Below the pieces are notes generated by a model. That model was not told the origin of the DNA and ran no database searches. It saw only the letters and a program-made list of their open reading frames with translations. DNA of 64,000 nucleotides from Symbiodinium natans (lineage: Eukaryota > Sar > Dinophyceae > Suessiales > Symbiodiniaceae), in contig CAJNDS010002527.1 in assembly GCA_905221605.1 (NCBI GenBank), forward strand, positions 129,501-193,500. Reading direction: 5' to 3'. Made by a program: the position numbers and the translations under genes. Below, one piece after another: positions 54,728 through 64,000 of the stretch. How positions within the stretch are numbered: position 1 is the first letter of the stretch; each line of letters opens with the position of its first letter.

Positions 54728-56399
54728 TTATCCTGAACCTGCCAACCAACCCCAACGAACGTTCTCATCAGAGGATACTGCAAGAAACCGCGAGGCAAGG
54801 TTAGTCCTGACAGTCTGAATGTCATCCGAAATACTGCTGTCATCATCGGACTGTTCTTCTGCTGCCTCATGATTCAATAGCAGCTCTTGCAAAAGTGCAG
54901 CATTGGGACGAGTTGGCTGAGGAGTTAGCAGCACCGGCTGCGGAGGTTCCTGCTGCCACCACGCTTGCTGCCACATCCATTGTAGAAACTCCTCTGCAGA
55001 TGCATCTTCGACGTGCTTGCCACCAACGGCATCGTCTCCGGTGAAATAACGCAGTGGCACTCTTCGACACACAGGACAAATTGCGTCGTCTGCGTGTTCA
55101 GTCCTGTGCGAGGCACACATCCAGTTCCTGCACATAGGACAAATCGCCCACCTGCACAATTGCACGGCGCTTGTTCGACCGCAGGTAAAGCACCTGCAAG
55201 AGCGAGGCTTACTTCAGCAGACAACTATGCATTAAAGCGCCATGTAGTAAGTTGCTATGTGCTCAGACATTTTTTTCGCGAAGTTTATTTAGCATGGTAT
55301 ATGTTATTTGTTTAGCCAATCACTACACCAGAATTGGCCTTGGCTGCACGTCAGACGCCACTGGAGTCAGCATGGGCAGCAAGACAGGCCGCTGCTGTGT
55401 TCTTTCTTGCCGCAAGAAAATCCATACAAAAATGAATGAGAACGGCGCCGGCGCGTTCTCTGCTTCGGCATGCAGCCATGCCCGACAAAGGAGCTTGCCG
55501 TTCACATCCAGCTGCATGCTGCGTGCATTCCATCGTAGAAGAACTACATTGGGTGTTCCTGGCGGCATGAGCAGTTTGTGAGCTTTGGAATCAGGAAGAC
55601 GTACAGGCGAACTGCCTGTCAGGCCAGCGTAAATCTCGGAGTCCGTGTCGTGTGGGTTTTCCACCATCACGTAGGCTCTCTGATCGGATGCAACACTCTT
55701 CACGCCAAAGTACACAGTTCTGGCGTTTGAAGGTAAAGTCAAAGAGTATCTAGCCGCTCCAAAAAGAGGGTGCGATGACTCCCACCCCTGGACCTCATCG
55801 CCAGGCAGCCTGAGTTGATGTGCTCTCCATGTAGCAAGGCAGTGATGAGGCACACGCTCCGCCCAAGCAAGCTGCGGAATGTCCAGGGTGATAGTCCTGG
55901 CTTGACGAAAACGGTGCAGTGCCCGGCACGCGCGTGCTCCGTCGCGGCAAAGCTCAGGGACATCCAGCCTGATGTGCTTGTCGGACCAGTAATTCTTTTG
56001 GTATACAAGATCTCGCAAGAGAATGGAGCAAGCCGCCAGACATTGTATGTCTGTGTATACCCACAGAAAAAGTGGGATTTCCCTGAGGAGTTCTTCCGGG
56101 AACTGGTCCCACGCCCCACCAACCGCATCTGTCAGCGATTTCTCATAATCATGTGCCAAGGCCGCATCCGTCAGCAAATTCTCGAAATCATGTGCCAAGG
56201 CATTCGCGTCGTGCGTGGAAATTCCCCAGCAGGCGACCTTATAAGCTGGCAGGTACACCAGGCAGTTTGCACCTTCGAATCCTCCCTTGAAGCCAAATTT
56301 TCGGAGTAGAGGAGAGAAAGGGTGCATGGTGTAGCCATCTTCTGGCGGAGTTGCTGCGTAATCTTCCGGCAAAGCAACGTTCCTGCGCCGGATGAGCAC
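54728..56399 (-). CDS. F-box/SPRY/RING-like protein
   Basis: Two exon-like blocks on the minus strand. The first (56,399-55,323, 358 codons open) has a short tandem duplication (ALAHDFENLLTDA/ALAHDYEKSLTDA), an F-box-like segment (QFPEELLREIPLFLWVYTD), a linker of Leu-rich character and a SPRY-like region (VYFGVKSVASDQRAYVMVE, VVLLRWNARSMQLDVNGKLL). The second (about 55,195-54,728) has a RING-like Cys/His cluster (CFTCGR..WAICPMCRNWMC..H..ICPVCR) and an acidic Ser-rich tail. The order and motif spacing match residues 366-655 of the nuclease-helicase gene at 24-29.6 kb. Such proteins typically act as ubiquitin ligase adaptors, but that is family knowledge, not shown here. Upstream exons probably exist; the block before 56,400 needs a splice or frameshift. 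Confidence 0.55.
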
Positions 56400-56846
56400 G
56401 TAGTCGCCATCCCGAGTGTATTGCTCCAGATGCGTTCAATTTGGAATCGGAACTGACTCAAATAGGTGGCTCGAAGGCCACTGAAGTCTGGCCACCTGAC
56501 ACAGAAACGGCCACATCTTGCAGAATGACATAAAGAAACGATACACGCATACACGGCGCGCGAACCTGTATGACTAACTCGAAAAACAAATGTGTCTTGT
56601 TAAGATGATCTATTTGTCACTGGAGTCCACCTTGTTGTCCTTCTCGTTTGTTACTCTCGTCCTGGCCTCCTGATCATGATTAAGAAAGAATTAACACACT
56701 GCAGCAGCGCAAACAAACCGCGCACGCTCGCTACACAATCATGTTTCAGCTAAAGTCTCAGCGCAAGCACTTGCATGCAAGGCCAACCGCACCTGCTTCT
56801 CTCTGCGACGCTCTTTCCTCTCGATTTCCTCCTTCATGCTTGCATT

Positions 56847-59000
56847 TCACGTGAAACGCAAGATGTATGACGGAATACTGCGGAGTATCAAGACAATTGT
56901 CGGAAAAGGCAAAGCCGTTGCGCCTGAGTCCTTCGTTGCGCCTCTTCGTTGCGGAGAAGAAGCCATTCCTGCGAAAGAAATATCGTTATGATCAACACAA
57001 ACTGGCTGTCTTAAAATTGCAAAAACTTGACACTTGTATGTGAAAAGAAACGAGACAAATGTCCTTCTGCTGGCTGGAAAACAAAGGCGGCAACGTGTGC
57101 GGTTCAGGAATTTCGCCACCGTGCTGTTCTAGGTCAGCCAAAAACTGCCTCAACAAACTTGTCTTCCACGGTGCGTCTTCCACGACTCCCAAACGGCGCG
57201 CCCATCTGCTTGCTTCATGTTCGGATCCTGTCCTGTTGGCACAGCTTTCATGAAAGCGTAGTACTGCTTTTGATTTTGATCTTTTTACCCGCCTGCTTTC
57301 AGCCACATGCCGGTTTCTCCTCTGCCACCGATTGTGCACTGAAGCTCCCCCAGCCTTCATTACAAGAACTATACATTTGCAGCCTAACAATGCATGACAA
57401 CGATTGTTTTTCTGTTCAACTGATTTAGCACGGTCGCAGTAATTTCAGCATCGACTGGATGTTCTCGGAATGTCGTCATCACCGGTGTCTTCCTTTCATG
57501 TTAAAAAAATAATCAGCTCCCGAAAGAAAATAAAAAAAAAAAAAAACGCATGCGAGGAGCTCTCTGCTACCGCCGCAAAGATCACCACTGTCCGCCACAG
57601 TTTCTGCATCGCACGCCTCACACCAAGTAACAGCATAGCACGCTCCGAATAACATCTGACAAGAATATAGCATCCGCCTGCACTATGAAAAGAGCTTCAA
57701 TCTTGTTGGGGTTGAGCTCCAGATAGAGAAAGTCACGTGACCACTGAAGAACTGCTTCATTTCGGAAGCTCAAACAAAGAGGCTGCCATTCGTGCTTTCT
57801 GTGACCCAGATTGATGCAGAAGCCGTCTGAGTTTCTTCGCAGGGCAACGAAGTGGTTGTTGAAATTGGCCACGAAGTTCCCATGAAGGCTCATGCAATGG
57901 AGAGGCACAGATGTGAGGCAATGCCTCAGGCGCTGCTGCGTTCCATTTTGCCATGACTCTTCATGATTACATGCAGCGTAGCGGCTTGAAAGGAGCCAAA
58001 AAGCGGTTGCCATCGGCGAGGGCCCAGTAGGGACCGTGGCCCACGTATGGGATCTTGAAACCGAAGCATCTGAGACTGTCGATCAGACACACTTCCTCGA
58101 ACACATCGCCTTGTCCTGCGGAATGTATATGTAATTGAGAAAAAAAACATATGTATTATAATCGTGAAAAATCGGTCTCCTGGCCTTCACCATGGTTTTC
58201 ACTGCGCAGTGGCATCATGCCTTTCGAGCAGACTTTGGCTACGCGCATCATTTACTGGTGGCTTTACTTATTCTGTTGGAGCCTGATCGCAGATCCTGCA
58301 AACGAAGGCTGCTGCAGGAGCCGAAAAGTCTGGGACCTGCGACGAGGACTTGAAAGAGGCAGAACAGAAACTTATACTCACGGAACCTCTGCCGGAGCGA
58401 TGGCCCTTGTACCACGCGGCTCGGTGGATCCGCGTCCAGGATCGCAAGTCCTGCGTCACTAAGCAACTCCGCCGCACAGTGTATTCACACCACATCAAAT
58501 TACAGCTCAACGTTCTTTGTGATCATCAGGCTGCCTTGGACACCCCAATCTTGCTCGTGGTAGCCCTGCTGCGCTTCCAAATCGAATGCAATAACGGATC
58601 ACCTGACCAGGAAGTGATAATCCAACCATGTCGGCTCAATGGACATGCTACAGGAAATTCTATATTCTTATTTTGTTTGAGTCAAGACAAAGCACACCAT
58701 CCAGATGGCTCCATGAAGATTGTCTCCACTATATCTGTCGTCTGCTTCTTCGCGAAGCCGATGTAGTTCCCTGAGCTCATAAAGCTTGAACCGCAAGATG
58801 CACTTAGAAACCATTTCTGCTACGCTACATCGGACGTCACCAGGCAAGTTAGCGTTCAGCACGGCCATCATCTTCTTCTGCTCGCTGTCGTGGGCCTGCT
58901 TCAAAACACTGGTACGTTTGAATTCTTTTCCACGCACGTTCACAGCCTCGATCGTCTTCAGGTAAATTCCTGCAAGATACTTCTTCACCCTGACAACGGA
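56847..59000 (-). CDS. exon candidates of an unknown protein with peptidase-like segment
   Basis: Minus-strand pieces with protein-like composition: about 58,985-58,720 (KKYLAGIYLKTIEAVNVRG, MMAVLNANLPGDVRCSVAEM); about 58,110-57,965 (VCLIDSLRCFGFKIPYVGHG); about 57,920-57,670 (HCMSLHGNFVANFNNHFVAL then RRNSDGFCINLGHRKHEW); about 57,260-57,060 (EASRWARRLGVVEDAPWK). The CLIDSL Cys and NNHFVALRR His could be the pair of an OTU/UCH-like cysteine peptidase, which would suit a neighbour of an F-box/RING-type protein, but spacing across unresolved introns makes this weak. They may be 5' exons of the F-box/SPRY gene just downstream. Boundaries not resolved. Confidence 0.35.
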
Positions 59001-59049
59001 TTGTATTGATGCTTGCTACTACGCTGACTTCCGGATGAATCAATCAACA

Positions 59050-61540
59050 GACTCCACGCTGCGCCTGGCACGGAAGTGCACGTTGAATGCGAAGTCTTGC
59101 GAGCCCGCGGGCGAGTGCCTGATATAAAAAAAAACACGCGGCTTAATCTTCTCGCGTGCTTAAGGCTGAGGCTTCACAACGAAGTCATTCTTGCTGTTCT
59201 TCTGCCTAATTGCGCATCTGCGTGTAACAATCATGCAGGTGAAAAAAAATCCATGCACCATCAACCAAGGTCCGTACTCTGCCAAGATCAATGTATCCAG
59301 ATAGCTCTTCGTTGGCCTGCTTCGAACTGTCTTGCTTGCAAGTCAGAGTATCACTACAATAAAAGCCAAGGTCTGTGCTCTGCCAACAGCAACTTCTGCG
59401 GTGCATCAAAACAAAGATCAACATCGACTCAGCCAGGATCGAGGCTGGAGAGAAGTCGTGAGGATTTCATGGACGTGGGTCTTTTTCTCCTGAACTTCAC
59501 GTTCAATTCTGAGCAAGTAACCAAGACTAAATCAACGCCAGCAAGCGCACCCACAGGCGCAAAGGGTTCAGGCAGTTGGCTGGATCATTGAACAATTCCG
59601 TCCTCAGTGTCCGCTTCCGTGCATGGCCTTGGATTCGCAACAAGCATTTATCGTAGTCTTATAATATTCAAGCTTCCCTAGGCATCTGACCTGTTCTTCC
59701 GCCAGCGGCCATCTTCTCTTAAAAACCCTGGCAGAGCGCAGCACATCATGCAGTCTACACATAAAAGAAGACCAAAGCAGGCAAGATGATCATTGCGGGA
59801 ACTTTTTTTTCGACGAGGGGAGCTGATCAGGCTCGGCCATGCATGCGGCCTCGCACCTGAGTTGCGTTTTTAATAATAACCATAAAATCGTTGCACTCCA
59901 ATGCAAGCTTGCGGCTGAATGCGTTCCCCGTCGCGAAGTCCACCGAACCCTGCGTGAATGGTTTTGACAAAAGGATTTTAAATTCAACTCATGTAACGTT
60001 CTATATCTGCAGACTAGTGTCTTTCTGCCGCGCGAGCGATTGCAGGGCTCAGCGTCAACCTGAAGCAAGACCATGATCGTTTATCTTCTTGCGCCATGTC
60101 GAAACTCACACTACGATAGTCTACGAAAACTCTTCTAATAATGATATATGACGAAAGGCTCCATGTCTTCGTCCACGAACCAGGTGTACTGTGAGAACCT
60201 GTTCATGCCGACCTGAAACGCTCGCAACACATTGATTCATTGCTTCGAGATAACTGTCTGACTGTGGCATTCATCTTGGTCCCTGACAAAGAAATCGGAT
60301 TCGAATTGGGATAGCTATTGAAAGCTGAGGGAATGACTGGTTCTGCTCAAGCCGAAACTACGTGTGCAACGACCGGCTTGTAAAAGACTGGATGGTCTTT
60401 TAATAATTCTGCTGCTGCAATGACTCAAACTATTCACACCTCTAAACTTAAAGCAAAGAAAAATCATAGGGATCTCGGCACCTGTGTTCAGCATCCATTG
60501 GCCTTGTTGTTATCATCTGCGTCACGCAATTGTAAATACTGAATCAACTGAGACCGGGCGAACAGTTCTTTTTTTTTAACTGCGCATGATTGCCGTGAGA
60601 CTAAACAATGCACCTGCAGAGATGCTTGGCGTAGGTGCAGTAGTTGATTGTCGACTCACCCGAGCTCCATCCCTCAAAGCCTTATGTTTCCGTATGTCTG
60701 GCCTTCTCTGCTTGGTAATTGATGATATATCATCAGAAAAGCTGCGCATCTAGAAATTACATGTCCGGCTATGTGTTTTTTTTCAGTTCAAGACAACATA
60801 CGATTGGCTCTCTACGTTTGTGTACTGGCGTCCTGTACTCTTGTCTCGTCTGAGCACAGTAAATTGTACATTGAGGCTGGTAATGTGTCGCCGTCATTGG
60901 ACCTGTTCTGTGAATTATTGCGCAGATCATCGGCAACATCTCTACACATGACGTCGCAGTTTTTCTCGATAGCTTCTAGCTCCTTACGCAAAAGAAAAAA
61001 ATTGTATAATGAAATCGACTGGTAGAGCGCCTCTGTCCGTATCCTTTCGAGCTGTGACTCGCGTAATGATGCATCATGGCTGCGTTAGCTGCGCCCACAC
61101 GTGAAACTTCATTGATAAAAGCGTGGCTCCCGTTGTCAGCGTGGCCACACACATTTCACATTCGTGAACCTTTGATTTTCTTCATTTACCGTACAAAATT
61201 ATCTAAGCTAACACATGCACACACTCGCCGATTTATCGCGAGAACTGGAGACATAACGTCACTCATTTCGAGCTGCTATTCGAGTATGCATCATGACTGC
61301 AGGATTGCCTCCGTAAGTGAACTTTATCCATAAAAGGGCGGCTTCCGTTGACAGGATCGCAAGAAACAATTCACAATCGTGAGTCGCCAAGGTTTATGAT
61401 ACAAAGTCACCTATAAGAACTTGAGCCACACTCGCTGATTTATCGCTTCACGATCAGGTCATTGCTGCTCTTCGCACGAGACGAAGCATTCGAGCTTGTT
61501 CTGCACCCCATTTTCACAGCATCTACGCCATATCGCAGCA
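59050..61540. other. no gene identified
   Basis: Mixed AT-rich sequence; only short open frames with no motif. Nothing repeats strikingly except imperfect similarity between about 61,010-61,180 and 61,225-61,400 (CTGCATCATGACTG/CATAAAAG-type words). I see no supportable feature. Confidence 0.5.
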
Positions 61541-61919
61541 AACCCTAAACTCTAAATGTTAAGCCTAAACCCTAAACCTTGTAATATGATTTCCGTTTCC
61601 AAGCATAACAGAGAGTTCAGGGTTCAGGGCTCAGGGTAGGGTTTCGGGTGGGAGGGAGGAATTGGCCGGGGATGTGGGCGTGTGTTTAGGGCCCGAGGTC
61701 CAGCGAGTCGAAGATTTTTTGCATGGCAGCCGCAGTCGTTGGGTGCCTCTATGTCGGCAAGTCAGAGTTCAGGTTTTGAGCACTGAGGTTTTGGCTTAGG
61801 CTCGATGGTTTGGTTTTTTACATTTAGGGTTTTTAGGTTATTTCAGGTTTAGAGTTTAGTGTTTCGGGCAAGAGCCCTGGTATGAATCAAAGATGATAAT
61901 CCTTCCTAGGGTTTAAGTT

Positions 61920-62155
61920 TTGTACGGTTTAGGGTTTAAGATTTCTGATGGTTTAGGGTTTAGGCTTTAGGGTTTAGGCCTTAGGACTTAAAGTTTAGGG
62001 CTTAGGACTTAAAGTTTAGGGCTTAGGGCTTAGGGTTTAGGTTTAGGGATACTTATATAAAGGGGCTCGGGTTTAGGGTTTAGGGTTTAGGGTTTAGGGT
62101 TTAGGGTTTAGGGTTTAGAGTTTAGGGTTTAGGGTTTAGGGTTAGGGTTTAGGAC
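61920..62155. repeat. telomere-type (TTTAGGG)n block with GCTTAGG variants
   Basis: Variant copies (AAGTTTAGGGCTTAGGACTT repeated twice near 61,989-62,030) then ten or more TTTAGGG units from 62,069. Confidence 0.9.
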
Positions 62156-62700
62156 GTTTAGGCTGGCAGGTGTAAGCTTGTCTTCACAGGGCTAAACCTT
62201 AAGCCCTTTACCTTTCATCTCCCAGTAGGAACCATGCATACCCTAAACCCTAAGCCCTAAACCTCTTAGTAGTTATTCGATCCCTATATTCCTTAAAGAG
62301 GCCTTGATCTGTGCATCCTACAATGAGCATCCCTATAGTAGTCATTATTCCGATCCTATATTCATCCCTCAGCTGAGGTTAGGTGGGCATAGGCTTCGGG
62401 TTTCAGACTTAGGGTTACTCTAACCCTAAAACCTAAACCCTAAACCCTAAACCCTAAACCGGAGGTGTTGAGGGCCTGAGGGCTTTGAGGGTTTTGGGAG
62501 GCTCGGGGTGAAGGAGTGTTGGCTTGGGACTTTAGGTCCTTGCGGCCCGTAGGTCCTCAGGGCCTAAGGGCCTTAGGATCTTACGGCCTAAGGATCTGAA
62601 GGCTTTTTAGGGCCTCGGGTTTTGGGTTGACAGTAGGGTTTGAGGTTTAGGGTTTAGGGTTTAGGGTTCAGGGTTCAGGGTTTAGGGTTTCGAGCTTGGG
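62156..62700. other. gene-free stretch with telomere-like and GGCCTTAGG-type repeats
   Basis: Short CCCTAAA and TTTAGGG groups at 62,425-62,460 and 62,641-62,690, and AGGGCCTTAGGATCT-like repeats near 62,540-62,610. No gene. Confidence 0.7.
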
Positions 62701-62703
62701 GGG

Positions 62704-63515
62704 TCTACGACGGTCGAGGTACCTCGCTCGCTCGACACCTGGACACGCGGGCTCAGGTCGGAACGCTCTGCCGCCCCTTTCGGCGGCTTGGCTTACTTTG
62801 TGCGGTAGAGTTGCTGCGAAGCTACAGCCCCTTGTCGTTTCCAGGCAATCCCTTCAAGCCCTAAACCCCAAACCCTAAACCTTCACTTCACACCCTGACA
62901 TAGGAGCCTTGCACAAGTGCAGCGCTCTTCAAGGCGCGTGTCATCTGCCCAAGGACGGTCCCTTGACTCTGGAGGTTTGGAGTGGGGGTATTTGGGGATG
63001 TTAAGGGGGTTGAGGGGAGCTTAAGGAAGGTTTACGGGGTTTAGGATGTTTTCGGAATTTAGGAAGTTTAGGTTTAGGGGGTTTAGGTGTTCGGGTTCAA
63101 GGTTTAGGGCGTCTACGACGGTCGAGGTACCTCGCTCGACACCTGGACACGCGAACTCAGGTCGGAACGCTTTGCCGCCCCTTTCGGCGGCCTGGCTTAC
63201 TTTGTGCGGTAGAGCTGCTGCGATGCTGCAGCCCCTTGTCGTCTCCAGGCAATCCCTTCAAGCCCTAAACCCCAAGCCATAAACCCACCACTCCACACCC
63301 TGACATAGGAGCCTTGCACAAGTGCAGCGCTCTTCAAGGTGCATGGCATCTGCCCAAGGACGGTCCCTTGACTTTGGAGGTTTGGAGTGGGGGTATTTGG
63401 GGATGTTAAGGGGGTTGAGGGCGGCTTAAGGAGGGTTTACGGGGTTTAGATTGTTTTCGGAATTTAGGAGGTTTAGGTTTAGGGGGTTTAGGTTTTCGGG
63501 TTCAAGGTTTAGGGT
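62704..63515. repeat. 408-bp tandem duplication
   Basis: Copy 1 from 62,704 and copy 2 from 63,112 both begin TCTACGACGGTCGAGGTACC and end in a GGTTCAAGGTTTAGGG-type run. Copy 1 has a CTCG insertion and there are scattered substitutions. Telomere-like words are embedded in each copy. Confidence 0.9.
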
Positions 63516-64000
63516 TTAGGGTTTAGGACTTGGGGGGATTTGAGGTTTATGCGCCCTAAACAATAAACGTAGGCCCCTCTTGTACCGCAGAGGATGCGGG
63601 CGATGGCTTGAGGAAGGTCGATGAAGGGTTGAGAAGGCGAAGGCCTAAAATCCAAACCTAAACTCTCAACCCCAACCCTTATACCACCTAAGCCCTGAAA
63701 ACCCTAAACCCCCTAAACCATAAACCCTAAACCATAAACCCTGAAACCTTGAATCCCGGAAGCCCTGAAACCCTCAAACCCTCAGTCTTAGCCTGAGGAT
63801 CCGATTTATGTTCCAGGTGTCAGGGTCCTGAGCCCTCATCCCGGAAAGGCTTAGGGTGTAGGGTTTAAGGTTTAGGGTTTAGCGTTTAGAGTTCAGGGTT
63901 TAGGGCGTTCCATCTGGCCCCTTGGCCATCGCACCTCTGCCCAATTTGCACGTCTCAGGCACAGCAGCTTCCTCGCAGCAAGCCACATGACGCTGCAGCC
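63516..64000. other. gene-free telomere-repeat-rich end
   Basis: Decayed CCCTAAA and TTTAGGG groups (63,690-63,750; 63,855-63,905) with no coding region. Confidence 0.7.

Overview
This is a eukaryotic nuclear window, most likely from a dinoflagellate (Symbiodiniaceae or a relative). The case rests on several things: abundant plant-type telomere heptamers (TTTAGGG/CCCTAAA) scattered inside the sequence in both orientations; diverged copies of the dinoflagellate trans-spliced leader (3' part TTTTGGCTCAAG) 30-51 bases upstream of five consecutive ORFs; long one-direction gene runs; intron-rich genes with GT and apparently non-GT donors; and protein families that I recognise as dinoflagellate mobile-element families. 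No bacterial operon, rRNA or tRNA gene was found. All family assignments come from reading motifs, not from a search.

Layout. 1-10.2 kb: repeat-rich, subtelomere-like DNA with blocks of telomere heptamers, homopolymers, microsatellites and a 29-bp-arm hairpin; no convincing gene. 10.2-12.2 kb: repeated, decayed RNase H-like retroelement pieces joined by telomere-like linkers, then a decayed second copy of a transposase exon. 12.3-15.8 kb and 24.2-29.6 kb (both minus strand): two halves of one very large mobile-element gene. The upstream half encodes a PD-(D/E)XK nuclease, an F-box/SPRY-like region, a RING-like Cys/His cluster and a D5/SF3-like helicase. The downstream half encodes a Cys-His peptidase-like region, a C2H2 finger and a DDE-like transposase. 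The gene carries two frameshifts.

15.836-24.167 kb: an 8,332-bp segment splits that gene. It has 26-bp terminal inverted repeats (24/26 identical), AT-rich subterminal blocks and a candidate 2-bp TC target duplication. Removing it with one TC copy joins the two halves in frame. It carries six plus-strand ORFs, one a DDE-like transposase candidate, and five have spliced-leader-like sequence upstream. This is the strongest candidate for an undescribed system: a multi-gene TIR transposon, with telomere-repeat blocks inside it, inserted in another mobile element.

30.7-54 kb: minus-strand, intron-rich genes. They include a C5 cytosine DNA methyltransferase with a Cys-rich insert (motifs I, II, IV, VI, VIII on exon 1 and X on exon 2), two unknown multi-exon genes, a proline-rich protein, an acidic protein with a possible ubiquitin-interacting motif, a zinc-binding exon and a large transposase-like gene. 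A ~525-bp array of 20-bp palindromes at a 32-bp period lies at 42.1-42.6 kb. 54.7-59 kb: a second F-box/SPRY/RING-like gene, resembling the middle of the nuclease-helicase gene, plus possible peptidase exons. 59-61.5 kb: no gene seen. 61.5-64 kb: telomere-like repeats and a 408-bp tandem duplication.
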